A stretch of DNA of 35,522 nt, taken from IMG/VR virus record IMGVR_UViG_3300032322_000365, positions 1 through 35,522 of that record; one strand, given 5' to 3'. The stretch's first letter is position 1. The number at the start of each line of letters is the position of its first letter. The notes under the pieces were generated by a model, which was not told the origin of the DNA, made no database searches, and worked only from the letters and a program-made list of their open reading frames with translations. Below, one piece after another: positions 7,222-14,824 of this stretch. Origin of the DNA: a virus. The position numbers and the translations under genes are program-made.

Positions 7222-7914
7222 TTATTCGTAACTTTTTTTATTCCAATATTTATTTTTGTAGTAGCCTCTAAACTTGCTTCTACTTTTTAGATTCTCTTTG
7301 TTTGCCCACTCAGTTAATGAGTCATCTATTTTTGATTTCCAACCTTCTCTTTTAAAAGGTATTATCTGTATGATTGGAGTTCCTGCAGGTATAACACCCT
7401 CAAAGTCTTTTCTAATACCAAATGGTTGGTTACCCCATATACCCCACTCATCAGTATCTACAATACCTGTGCTAGTTATAAAAGGTAAATCTGTTCTATT
7501 AAATGGATGGGTCAATAAACAACTATAACCTTTAGGAGTTTTGATACCCCAATGTGTGCGCCAAGTAAAAATCATTGGGTCAAAGCCAGGCATTGCTGGC
7601 ATACCAGGGTCAACCCTACTGGTTAAAGGAATTAACTCGTAATCAGTATGACTCCAAGTAACTCTTTTACCACCAGGAGTATTCTTTACTAATACATCAC
7701 ACCATAGTTCAAAGGTATATCCTGATGTTAATGAATCTAAAAATGGCATACAGGCTTTTGCCGAGTAGTTTGCATCTCCATTTTCAACCTCAAGTTTATT
7801 ACCACTTTGATACACAGATAGTTTCTTAAACCAATCTGGTGCAGTAATAGGTTTTGGTGCATCTATTATGCTTTCTATATATTTAGATTTTGGATAGAAA
7901 ACTATTTCTTTCAT
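7222..7914 (-). CDS. DUF6065-like phage protein of unknown function
   Basis: About 230 residues from the ATG at 7914, chosen over an upstream start because AAAAGGGGAC precedes it and the longer version would overlap the previous gene. The pattern is distinctive: APDWFKKL, then KACMPFLDSLTSGYTF, HWGIKTPKGYSCLLTHPFN, a middle GIVDTDEWG, and GTPIIQIIPFKREGW. I recall the same order in proteins of marine and freshwater phages grouped as DUF6065. No enzymatic signature is evident; the fold looks cupin-like or beta-rich. It is adjacent to glycosyltransferase 2 and in the fibre/adhesin section, so a role in glycan handling or in the virion is possible but unproven. Confidence 0.65.
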   Translation of the reverse strand: MKEIVFYPKSKYIESIIDAPKPITAPDWFKKLSVYQSGNKLEVENGDANYSAKACMPFLDSLTSGYTFELWCDVLVKNTPGGKRVTWSHTDYELIPLTSRVDPGMPAMPGFDPMIFTWRTHWGIKTPKGYSCLLTHPFNRTDLPFITSTGIVDTDEWGIWGNQPFGIRKDFEGVIPAGTPIIQIIPFKREGWKSKIDDSLTEWANKENLKSRSKFRGYYKNKYWNKKSYE

Positions 7915-7936
7915 TGTGTCCCCTTTTGTTTTTAGT

Positions 7937-8197
7937 CTATCTATTAGCCAATGCTGCAGCAACTGCTGCTGCTACGGCATCATTAAATGCCTGTTGCTTT
8001 GCTGCTTCTTCTGCTGCTTTGGCTTCTGCTTCGGCTGCAATTCTAGTTTCTTTTTCTATACGAGCATCAGCCCACTCAGAAATAACTGCATCATAATCAG
8101 CGCCAGTTAACTCTATATAACCATTATCTTCATCTCCAACTTTTAATGTTGGATTTTCTGCTTTAATTATTTCAATCATTTTTTCTTTTGTTGTCAT
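7937..8197 (-). CDS. Small coiled-coil protein in the fibre gene cluster
   Basis: Eighty-six residues. An N-terminal segment (TTKEKMIEIIKAENPTLKVG) and a short strand region (GYIELTGADYDAVI) are followed by a long uninterrupted helix rich in Ala, Glu and Lys (residues about 48-86, KETRIAAEAEAKAAEEAAKQ and on) that is likely a coiled coil. The ATG comes from a TAATG overlap with the upstream beta-rich protein. Similar short proteins with an Ala/Glu helix occur next to tail-fibre genes, where they may be fibre-associated or chaperone-like. That is context-based inference; no family name is certain. Confidence 0.65.
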   Translation of the reverse strand: MTTKEKMIEIIKAENPTLKVGDEDNGYIELTGADYDAVISEWADARIEKETRIAAEAEAKAAEEAAKQQAFNDAVAAAVAAALANR

Positions 8198-8727
8198 TAT
8201 GATTTCGCCAATCCATAAACTGCCACTGTGCCAGTTATATTTGATGATGCTGATTTAAGTCTAAAACCAGTATAAGTTCCTGTATTATTAGATTGCCCAA
8301 AAAATAAATTATAGGAAGCACCAGAAGTTCCCATAATAAATCCATTCATAGTTGTTAATATATTAGTTCCTATATTGTTAACAAAAATTTGACCAATAGC
8401 AGGAAGACTAGTGCTTGCATTATCAAAATATATTGTTATTTGATTAGTATTACCAGATGAAGTATTGCTCCAAGTAGATGCATTATAAGCATTTTGCATA
8501 GTGTTTCCATAATGAGCGGTAGCATCAACACCACTTGCTCTAAATACAAACTGTAAATCATCACCTGCGGTTGCTGAACCTAAATTTTCAATTTCAAGCA
8601 AATAACTTACATAGTTACTAGTAAACACACCATCAAAAGTTGTGCCAGTTCCAGCAACACTTGAAAATGAACTGCGTTTAATTAAATTAAAAGTACTACT
8701 AGGAGCAGGTACTTGAATAAGTGCCAT
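8197..8727 (-). CDS. Beta-rich tail-fibre/receptor-binding-like protein
   Basis: A 176-residue protein with a pattern I recognise from phage fibre-tip or lectin-like domains. It has NLIKRSSFSSVAGTGTTFDG near the N-terminus, then SYLLEIENL, LQFVFRASGVDATAHYG, a central F-V-N-N segment, then GFRLKSASSNITGTVAVYG at the end. All predicted secondary structure is beta. Such domains usually form trimeric fibre tips that bind host-surface sugars. The gene is coupled at both ends by TAATG. It lies in a run of short virion-type genes after the adhesin, so it may be a separately encoded tip or a small fibre. The receptor is unknown. Confidence 0.65.
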   Translation of the reverse strand: MALIQVPAPSSTFNLIKRSSFSSVAGTGTTFDGVFTSNYVSYLLEIENLGSATAGDDLQFVFRASGVDATAHYGNTMQNAYNASTWSNTSSGNTNQITIYFDNASTSLPAIGQIFVNNIGTNILTTMNGFIMGTSGASYNLFFGQSNNTGTYTGFRLKSASSNITGTVAVYGLAKS

Positions 8728-9032
8728 TAGTAAACCTCGTAACCTGCAATATGGAAGTCAACTGCGGTTGTAGATGCAGAGCCAGTAATAGTTTCACCAT
8801 TGTAGATAATCTGCTCTAGGTCAATGAACTGAGTAGTATTAGCAGCAAGGGCTATGCTTGATACCAATGGTATGGTAGCCAAGTTAATCGTTGCAGTAGC
8901 AGCAGAAGCAGTATCATTAACAATAGCAATATTAGTTACGGCTACAGCAACACTTGCTGGAGATGTGTATAGGGTTGTATTAGAGGTCGCTGCTGCGCCT
9001 CTATACAGCGTGATTGATGTATCTGATGCCAC
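8727..9032 (-). CDS. Small beta-sandwich virion-like protein A
   Basis: A 101-residue, all-beta, Thr/Ala-rich protein (ITLYRGAAAT, VTNIAIVNDTASAATATINL, IPLVSSIALAANTTQFIDL, GETITGSAS). The layout resembles small immunoglobulin-like or decoration proteins: strands with nucleotide-free loops and no catalytic motif. It has the same general plan as the 109-residue product of 10583-10912, in particular the I-I-N-D/N-T strand followed by a T-L/F-I-D strand and a G-E/T-x-I/V turn, so the two may be distant paralogues. The start is a GTG in a TAGTG overlap with the previous gene. It is probably a virion component; exact role unknown. Confidence 0.6.
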   Translation of the reverse strand: MASDTSITLYRGAAATSNTTLYTSPASVAVAVTNIAIVNDTASAATATINLATIPLVSSIALAANTTQFIDLEQIIYNGETITGSASTTAVDFHIAGYEVY

Positions 9033-9406
9033 TATTCTACTTCCTTCCAGGTTAAGTCATCTTCTGACCATAGGTAATCTTTTCCATCAGTAGGGAAAGG
9101 TATTGGGGCTTTCCATTTACAAGTTGCTTCATCTAATACCCAAGAGTTCCAGTCTTTAGGGGCTATAAAAGCATCTCTTGTTGCATCATAGGTATAGTTA
9201 ATACCTGCATAGTTTTTACGGAAGTTCCCATTGTAAGATGTTCTTTTACATACTTGACCTCTAAGGTTACCGTAAAAAGTTTCCCAAGCCTCAGTTGAGC
9301 CACCAACTTGAGTACCATCTGTATCGGTCTGAATTATATTTTCGTCAACACCTACAATTACCTCAGTAACTATATTGTTGCTATCTAAAAAAGCGTAATG
9401 AGCCAT
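9032..9406 (-). CDS. Conserved aquatic-phage virion/fibre-associated protein
   Basis: A 124-residue protein of a type I know from cyanophages and pelagiphages. It begins MAHYAFLDSNNIVTEVIVGVD, has a conserved middle (CKRTSYNGNFRKNYAGINYTYD) and an end with repeated W and P (APKDWNSWVLDE, WKAPIPFP, YLWSEDDLTWKEVE). In those phages it is encoded beside tail-fibre genes and is considered a virion or fibre-associated protein. The exact function is not established. The TATTTTTCC-type leader gives only a weak ribosome-binding site. The gene ends in a TAGTG overlap with the next. Presence of this family supports an aquatic phage. Confidence 0.7.
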   Translation of the reverse strand: MAHYAFLDSNNIVTEVIVGVDENIIQTDTDGTQVGGSTEAWETFYGNLRGQVCKRTSYNGNFRKNYAGINYTYDATRDAFIAPKDWNSWVLDEATCKWKAPIPFPTDGKDYLWSEDDLTWKEVE

Positions 9407-9422
9407 TTATATTTTTCCTCTC

Positions 9423-10583
9423 TTATGCCCAGGACACATTGCCTGTGCCAGCAGTAATTACTTTGTATGAGTAGTTGCCATCTGTACCTGTAGCATCAGC
9501 AGTAAGTCCAGCACCAACGGTAATAGTATAGTTGCTTGGGTATCTTAGAATTACAACACCTGAACCGCCATTTTTACCAGACTGTCCATCACCACCACCA
9601 GTACCTCCACCGCCTCCGCCTGTGTTTGCAGTTCCTGCAGTAGCGTTAGATGAAACTGAACCACCTGAGCCACCGCCACCTAAGGCTGGAGTAGTAGAAC
9701 CTGAGGAAATCATACCACCACCACCACCTGCGTAGCCAACACTTGAACCAGTAATGCTTACAGAAACACCAGCACCACCAACACCAGTTATAGCACCTAC
9801 AGCGCCAGCACCACCGCCACCACCGCAAGGTACTTCTTGATTTGCTGCTCTACTTGCTCCAGCATAACCTTGGTTGGCTGTACCTGTACCACCAGTTGGA
9901 ACTGGGTCAGCAACTGCACCTCCACCAGAACCACCATTTTTAGTATCATTACTATTGCTACCTTGGTCAGCACAACCTGAACCACCACCAACAGATGTTA
10001 TTGTAGAGAATACAGAGTTACTACCTTGACCAGAACTGTTTGGATAAGAACGACTACTACTTCCTGAACCACCAGCGCCAACAGTTACTGTGTAATTAGT
10101 TCCTGTAGAGAAGGATAATGCAGACTCAAGAGTACCGCCACCACCAGTAGCAGTAACAGTTGAACGAAGTCCACCTGCTCCTCCACCACCAGAGCGACCT
10201 CCTCCAGCACCTCCACCACCTGCAACTACTAAGTAATCTACTATTTGAGGCAATAAAACTTCTACAGTATTTGATGTTGTAGTTAGTCCATCAGTTCCGT
10301 TGTAGTTATTTGCAACAACCGAAAAAGAATATATTTTTGATGCAGTTAAACCACTAATAGTTGCAGTAGTAGCAGTTGTTGCAGCAACTAAGGTAGCACT
10401 TGAAGATGCTCCACCATTTGTTGATGCTGCTGTAATTGTATAACTAGTTGCTTGTGGACCAGCAGAAGTATTTGGTGTAACTGTTACTAATGCAGAACCT
10501 CCAGTTGTTGCTGCTGTAACTGTGCTTGGTTTAGAAGGCTTTGCGTAGTTTCTTTTACCGCCTCTGATATTTCCTGTTGCCAT
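9423..10583 (-). CDS. FN3 plus polyglycine adhesin-like protein
   Basis: A 386-residue protein. Residues about 17-110 form a fibronectin-type-III-like domain (PSTVTAATTGGSALVTVTP, ATISGLTASKIYSFSVVANN). From about residue 114 a glycine-rich domain begins with VDYLVVAGGGGAGGG, continues with many runs of three to six Gly, and ends at GGSGVVILRYP. A short C-terminal beta segment follows. Such glycine-rich domains pack as polyglycine-II bundles in phage adhesins (known for S16 gp38), and the loops between them bind receptors. So a host-recognition tip or adhesin is likely. It is coupled by TAATG to the small upstream protein and follows the main fibre gene by two genes. Confidence 0.75.
   Translation of the reverse strand: MATGNIRGGKRNYAKPSKPSTVTAATTGGSALVTVTPNTSAGPQATSYTITAASTNGGASSSATLVAATTATTATISGLTASKIYSFSVVANNYNGTDGLTTTSNTVEVLLPQIVDYLVVAGGGGAGGGRSGGGGAGGLRSTVTATGGGGTLESALSFSTGTNYTVTVGAGGSGSSSRSYPNSSGQGSNSVFSTITSVGGGSGCADQGSNSNDTKNGGSGGGAVADPVPTGGTGTANQGYAGASRAANQEVPCGGGGGAGAVGAITGVGGAGVSVSITGSSVGYAGGGGGMISSGSTTPALGGGGSGGSVSSNATAGTANTGGGGGGTGGGDGQSGKNGGSGVVILRYPSNYTITVGAGLTADATGTDGNYSYKVITAGTGNVSWA
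9549..10232 (-). repeat. Glycine-rich repeat tract inside the adhesin gene
   Basis: The DNA for adhesin residues about 118-345 is built from short GGN-type codon runs, seen on the plus strand as many ACCACCACC and CCACCGCC strings. The runs of Gly are separated by short variable Ser/Thr/Asn loops. Low-complexity DNA of this kind is prone to slippage and recombination, so loop number or sequence may vary between relatives. Confidence 0.7.
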
Positions 10584-10912
10584 TATGCAATCTCGCTTCC
10601 GTATAGATTAAATGCTAAAGTTGCTGCTCCTGCATAAACAGTTACAACATCAGTAGCATTTAGGGTTATTCCTAAAGTTAAAGTATCTGTGCTTTGTGGG
10701 GCTACGCTTGAGTCATAAACAACATAGTGTTTAGTAGCCAAAGACTCCCCATCTGGTCTGACAGCAATACGATATGTAGTTGGATAACCACCTGTATTGC
10801 AGATTGTAATAGTTGATATTACAGTTTCTGTAGCAGACGGAACTGTATACGCAGTCGTTGCTGTTGTTGCGCTGGGATTAACCTGACCCAGCACTTTATA
10901 TGTTGCAGCCAA
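10583..10912 (-). CDS. Small beta-sandwich virion-like protein B
   Basis: A 109-residue beta-rich protein. It begins with ATYKVLGQVNPSATTATTAYTV, then VISTITICNTGGYPTTYRIAV, KHYVVYDSSVAPQSTDTLTLG and a last strand AATLAFNLYG. The start is a TTG at 10912, one base after the stop of the tail fibre; no stronger start exists in frame. The composition and strand pattern resemble the small protein at 8727-9032. By position between fibre and adhesin it is probably a virion component, perhaps a fibre adaptor. I recognise no defined family with certainty. It is coupled to the adhesin gene by TAATG. Confidence 0.6.
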   Translation of the reverse strand: MAATYKVLGQVNPSATTATTAYTVPSATETVISTITICNTGGYPTTYRIAVRPDGESLATKHYVVYDSSVAPQSTDTLTLGITLNATDVVTVYAGAATLAFNLYGSEIA

Positions 10913-10913
10913 G

Positions 10914-12692
10914 TTAGGCTCCCATCAGTAGTAGTGGATTAAATGTTTCACCCTGCGCTGTTCCTGTAGAAGCAGAGGTAATTCTACCATAAGCATCTAC
11001 AGTAATAGTAGAGAGGGTATAAGTATTAGCGGTTACTCCACTAGTACTTAAATCTATTGTCGGGGCAGTAGCCGTACCGCCAACAGAAATTCTATTTGTA
11101 TTTCCTGAGGTAACAGAGGTTACAACAGAAGATGTATCAATAGCCAAAGTTACGGTTCCTGAGGTACCACCACCTGTTAAACCTGTGCCAGCAGTTACGC
11201 CAGTTATATCTCCTGGATTAGGTGCAGACCAAGCAAGTCCTGAAGTTGTTGCTGAATCAACAGATAATATATATCCAGCAGTTGAAGCCACTGGTAAAAT
11301 TACATAGGCATCATTTGCGCTACCAACAATTAAATCACCCTTTGCGTTAATGTCAGTCTTGTTAACAGCATTAGCAGCATTGGATTGTTGAGCATAATAT
11401 TTAGCAGAGTACTCTGAACCATCTACTGTGCCATCAGTTTTAGTTGCCCAAGCCTGAGCAGATGTGGCAGATGCTGCAGCACTAGTTGCACTAGTGGCTG
11501 CTGATGTAGCAGAGGTAGCCGCACTTGTAGCAGATGTTGCTGCTGCGCTAGCAGATGTTGCAGAAGCAGTAGCACTTGTAGCCGATGCTGTAGCACTTGT
11601 GGCAGAACTTGTTGCTGAAGTAGCAGCACTTGTGGCTGAAGTTGCTGCAGATGTAGCACTAGTTGCAGCACTATTTGCAGATGTAGTAATTGTGGCCACA
11701 GAGTTAGCAGCAGCGGTAGCACTGGCTGCAGCGCTTGTAGCGCTAGTTGCAGCAGCAGTAGCAGAAGCAGCAGCGGATGTCGCTGAAGTTGCTGCAGCAG
11801 TTGCGCTAGTAGCAGAACTAGTAGCACTGGTAGCAGCAGCAGTTGCACTGGTTGCTGAAGATGTTGCTGAAGTCTGAGCACTACTTGCGCTTGTTGCTGC
11901 GCTAGATGCTGATGTGGCTGCTGAAGAAGCACTAGTAGCAGCAGATGCTGCTGAGGTAGATGCTGCAGTTGCAGAACCTAGAATGCTATCTACATAATCT
12001 TTTGGAGTAGCAGATGATGAAATCATACCTGCACTAGATAGACCAGTAATGACTGGAGTACCTGAAATAGTAGGACTTGTTAAAGTTTTGTTAGTTAAAG
12101 TATCTGTAGTATCACGAAGTACTACACGTCCAGAAGCATCTGGTAAATCAATTTGTCTATCTGCAGTTGGGTCTACTACTGTTAATGTAGTTTCAAAGGC
12201 ATCCGCAGTAGCACCTTCAAATACAATAGAGGTAAATTCTGCACCAGCACCAGCAGTAATTGTTGGACTGGTAATTGTAGGGGCAGTTAAAGTTTTATTG
12301 GTAAGTGTCTGAGTATCAGTTGTACCTACTACGTTTGAAGTAGCAGCAATACCGTGTACTCCATTAGAAGTTTCAATATGGGTATTGGCTTCACGATAAT
12401 CTCTACCAATTGCCATATGGCGTACTACAGCACCAGCAGAGTGGGCTACACCAGATGAGCCATCAATACCACGAGTAATAGTAAGAGTGTTAGTCGCAAC
12501 CGCCGTTACATCTACAATTTCTTCAAGCGCTGTATCTGGGTCAATTACTACGGTGAAAGTTTGACCAGCAGATATGGTCACACCACCTAGTAATGAAGTT
12601 CCTGATACTACGGTTGCTGAAGTACCAGATGAGGTTAACGCCGAAGCCAGAGTTGTCTGCTGTGAGCGTGAGGAGTATTTACGTGTTGTCAT
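10914..12692 (-). CDS. Tail fibre with Ala/Ser/Thr heptad-like repeats
   Basis: A 592-residue tail fibre. Residues 1-125 form an N-terminal attachment region (TFTVVIDPDTALEEIVDVTA, then VRHMAIGRDYREANTHIE). Two TLTNKTLT motifs (about 129-136 and 198-205) are typical of phage fibres. Residues about 240-416 are almost only Ala, Ser and Thr, with a seven-residue rhythm (AATSATS), as in the lambda side-tail-fibre shaft. QAWATKTDGTVDGSEYSAKY (about 413-432) and the VTAGTGLTGGG segment are also recurrent fibre motifs. It would reach from the tail to the receptor. The C-terminus is short (ITSASTGTAQGETFNPLLLMGA), so the receptor-binding tip may be a separate protein, such as the adhesin downstream. 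Confidence 0.85.
   Translation of the reverse strand: MTTRKYSSRSQQTTLASALTSSGTSATVVSGTSLLGGVTISAGQTFTVVIDPDTALEEIVDVTAVATNTLTITRGIDGSSGVAHSAGAVVRHMAIGRDYREANTHIETSNGVHGIAATSNVVGTTDTQTLTNKTLTAPTITSPTITAGAGAEFTSIVFEGATADAFETTLTVVDPTADRQIDLPDASGRVVLRDTTDTLTNKTLTSPTISGTPVITGLSSAGMISSSATPKDYVDSILGSATAASTSAASAATSASSAATSASSAATSASSAQTSATSSATSATAAATSATSSATSATAAATSATSAAASATAAATSATSAAASATAAANSVATITTSANSAATSATSAATSATSAATSATSSATSATASATSATASATSASAAATSATSAATSATSAATSATSAAASATSAQAWATKTDGTVDGSEYSAKYYAQQSNAANAVNKTDINAKGDLIVGSANDAYVILPVASTAGYILSVDSATTSGLAWSAPNPGDITGVTAGTGLTGGGTSGTVTLAIDTSSVVTSVTSGNTNRISVGGTATAPTIDLSTSGVTANTYTLSTITVDAYGRITSASTGTAQGETFNPLLLMGA
11445..11975 (-). repeat. Repetitive Ala/Ser/Thr-coding tract of the tail fibre
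   Basis: About 530 bases coding for fibre residues 240-416. On the plus strand it appears as endless variations of GTAGCAGCAGTTGCACT-like units with GCA, GCT and GTA alternating. The unit is about 21 bases (seven codons). Third-position differences between units show that the tract is old or under selection against identical repeats. The false long open frames on the opposite strand arise from this composition. Confidence 0.8.
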
Positions 12693-12700
12693 TTATCTAC

Positions 12701-13633
12701 CTATCGGCTGTAGTGGATGCGGATTGGATATGTTGCTTGTTGTCTTGATGTTTCCTCAGAGAGGCGTTGTGTATAAAGTGCTAGCAATTGACGGGATGCA
12801 TTCTGAGAAGAACCATACGGCCTCTTGCTATCTGTTTCATCTGCCTGTGGACTAACTTGAGCCGCACGTGCTGGGTCAAGGTAGGTAAGCAAACGGTATG
12901 AAGCACCAAGTACTACCACATCCTTACAGGATTCTGGTAGCCCTGTTTGTGTTGCAAAATCTTGAACATTAGTTGTAAATGCTACAGGCTCAGTTGCATA
13001 TACAATCTTTACAGTTCTACCTGGAGTAATGTAATCTCCGATAGTTACTGTCTGAACATCATCTGTAGATGCATAACCAAAGGCTGTAGGCTCAGCAAAA
13101 GAATCAAATGACCATCTACGAACTGGTATCCATTCTTTAGATGGACCAATCTCTTGCCACATAATTGTTAAGATATTATCTATATTTAGGTTAGCAAATG
13201 CATATGTAGTAATTGCTGCATTGTAAGTAAATGAAGTGTTGTTTACTGCAAATATAGTAGCGCCCATTGCTTTAATGGTGTCATTAACTGCACGCTTAAT
13301 TACGTGGCGTGGGAAGGTAGGGGAGATAGTAACCTTAGTATCTGCTGTGTGTGTAGCAGCAGTAGTACCTAGATAGCCACGGCCATATGGGGCTACAGTG
13401 GCTGTATTAGCCACACGGTCAAATGAATCTACCCACATTAACTCTTCATCAATCTCAACTACACCTTTACCTAGATTCTCAGTAGAACCTAAAGATAAAA
13501 TAGTAGGTGAAGATGATGGTGATGTTAGAGTGCTAACTGCACTGGTTAAGTGAGTTGCTCTATCTTGTTGGTATGTATATCCAGCCAAGTTAATCTGGAT
13601 TTCATCCATTATGTTCGATAGGGTAGTTGTCAT
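12701..13633 (-). CDS. Head-tail adaptor / connector-like protein
   Basis: A 310-residue protein. An N-terminal helix (SNIMDEIQINLAGYTYQQDRATHL) is followed by a beta domain (VVEIDEELMWVDSFDRVANTATVAP, YGRGYLGTTAATHTADTKV), then a helical core (FPRHVIKRAVNDTIKAMGATIF) and a C-terminal helix (RQLLALYTQRLSEETSRQQA) ending in basic residues. The mix of helical core plus an EEL-x-W-V beta insertion fits adaptor proteins that join the portal to a short tail. Position, after the capsid genes and before the fibre, agrees. AAGGAAGAT precedes the ATG. I cannot exclude another tail-completion role. Confidence 0.65.
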   Translation of the reverse strand: MTTTLSNIMDEIQINLAGYTYQQDRATHLTSAVSTLTSPSSSPTILSLGSTENLGKGVVEIDEELMWVDSFDRVANTATVAPYGRGYLGTTAATHTADTKVTISPTFPRHVIKRAVNDTIKAMGATIFAVNNTSFTYNAAITTYAFANLNIDNILTIMWQEIGPSKEWIPVRRWSFDSFAEPTAFGYASTDDVQTVTIGDYITPGRTVKIVYATEPVAFTTNVQDFATQTGLPESCKDVVVLGASYRLLTYLDPARAAQVSPQADETDSKRPYGSSQNASRQLLALYTQRLSEETSRQQATYPIRIHYSR

Positions 13634-13644
13634 ATCTTCCTTTA

Positions 13645-14385
13645 TTATCTAGGTGTAATGATTTTCTTGTCGGGTGTAATAAGTTTTGACTTAGGTTCTT
13701 CTTTTGGTTTACCAAAAAATGCTTGATAGTAATGCTCATCAAAAGAGAACCGCTTCATATGCGGAGCAGTTGCCCCAGTATGGGCATATAGTGGAACCTC
13801 AGCCTTATCGCATAAAGCAAAGAAGAATATATCTTCGCCTATAAATTTCTTACCTCTACCCATTTCCATAAAGACGACTTTGTCAATTGCTACTTCACGG
13901 ACTTTAGGTACTATGCTTCTATGCATTAGGATAAATCCCATACCTGCTGCATCAATTTTAATTAGTTGATTCTGAGGCATAGGATGTACTCTGGCTAATC
14001 CAAAGCCACCATCTTCATTAGCAACAAAACTAAACAATGTAGGCATTGGAACCATCAAGGGTTCCTCAGGATTATCTGTAGTAAAATATACTCCAGTAAT
14101 CATTGGACGCTTTTCTGCGTCCCTGTTGTCCCATAATAGTTTAAACTTTTCTGGACTAACTACTACATCTGAGTCTACCCAGAATAACCATTCGTAATCA
14201 GTCTTGTCATACCAATAATCAAAAACTGTTTGTCGCTGCCTGCCAATTTGATTACCTTGGCTACGTAATGTTGTAGCAAATTCTACGCCAGACTTTAGCA
14301 TTACATCTGCTACGCCTTGCATAAACTTGCCATCTACCATTCCATTATCGCACCATACAAGTGCTATAGAATCTTTTTTACTCAT
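13645..14385 (-). CDS. GT-A-type glycosyltransferase 1
   Basis: A 246-residue glycosyltransferase with the same motif chain as the protein at 6505-7206: CDNGMVDGKF (12-21), QGNQIGRQRQ (about 43-52), DSD in LFWVDSDVVV (Asp71/Asp73), IDAAGMGFILMHR, KFIGEDIFFF and HTGATAPHMK. The DxD pair should bind the metal and nucleotide-sugar. The C-terminal tail is Lys-rich (KEEPKSKLITPDKK), absent in the paralogue. AGGGGAC lies just before the ATG. It sits between the tiny basic proteins and the adaptor gene, that is, in the head/tail assembly section. Glycosylation of a capsid or tail protein, or of a host-surface molecule, are both open. Confidence 0.85.
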   Translation of the reverse strand: MSKKDSIALVWCDNGMVDGKFMQGVADVMLKSGVEFATTLRSQGNQIGRQRQTVFDYWYDKTDYEWLFWVDSDVVVSPEKFKLLWDNRDAEKRPMITGVYFTTDNPEEPLMVPMPTLFSFVANEDGGFGLARVHPMPQNQLIKIDAAGMGFILMHRSIVPKVREVAIDKVVFMEMGRGKKFIGEDIFFFALCDKAEVPLYAHTGATAPHMKRFSFDEHYYQAFFGKPKEEPKSKLITPDKKIITPR

Positions 14386-14399
14386 AGTCCCCTATGTCC

Positions 14400-14636
14400 C
14401 TATCTGTACTTTGCTGCTTTTTTGGCTATTGATTTAGGTTGTTTTACAAACTGTTTACCTTTAGCATTACCTGCAGCCTTGGCTTTATTAGTAGCAGCCT
14501 TTTCAGCAGGACTTAATGCAGCCCAAGCCTTTTCAGGTAAATATCTTTTCTTGCCTTTAGATGGCTTACCATCAGAAGTTTTCCACTTTTGTGCAGTCCA
14601 GTCTTTTAAAGACTTCTGAGATTTAGCAAGTGCCAT
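14400..14636 (-). CDS. Tiny basic protein 7 (DUF5872-like)
   Basis: Seventy-eight residues, very rich in Lys and Ala. The pattern LKDWTAQKWKTSDGKPSKGKKRYLPEKAWAAL, split by conserved Trp and RYLP, then SPAEKAATNKAKAAG and KQFVKQPKSIAKK, resembles small basic proteins I associate with DUF5872, found in viruses of several kinds. No enzyme motif; likely nucleic-acid binding by charge. It is the last of seven tiny basic proteins and is coupled to the previous one by TAATG. A role in DNA condensation or as a minor virion component is inference. Confidence 0.7.
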   Translation of the reverse strand: MALAKSQKSLKDWTAQKWKTSDGKPSKGKKRYLPEKAWAALSPAEKAATNKAKAAGNAKGKQFVKQPKSIAKKAAKYR

Positions 14637-14824
14637 TACTTATAACCTCCGCCTGATTTTTTATATTGAACTGCAAGTAATTGTGCCTTACGGGCTGACC
14701 ATTCTCCTGGGTCTCCACCCTTAGAACCAGCCTTAATCTTCTTAAATAACGCTGCTCTCATACCAGGTTTGGTATAGTTACCAGCAGCATTAACCTTAGA
14801 CTTTGTTTTCTTCTTGGCTACCAT
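14636..14824 (-). CDS. Tiny basic protein 6 (conserved small phage protein)
   Basis: Sixty-two residues: a Lys-rich start (MVAKKKTKSKVN), then AAGNYTKPGMRAALFKKIKAG, SKGGDPGEWSARKAQLLAVQY and a Gly-rich end KKSGGGYK. I recall the NYTKPGMR and GEWSARKAQ motifs from several aquatic-phage and giant-virus small proteins, in which function is unknown. The ATG overlaps the upstream gene's stop by seven bases; the gene itself ends in TAATG. Positively charged and Gly-flexible, it is probably nucleic-acid binding. Confidence 0.7.
   Translation of the reverse strand: MVAKKKTKSKVNAAGNYTKPGMRAALFKKIKAGSKGGDPGEWSARKAQLLAVQYKKSGGGYK

Noticed and set aside
9532-9735. Plus-strand Pro-rich frame opposite the adhesin
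   Set aside because: Antisense of glycine codons gives proline; no start signal.
11464-11877. Plus-strand Ala/Val-rich frame of 137 residues
   Set aside because: Pure antisense shadow of the Ala/Ser/Thr repeat of the tail fibre.
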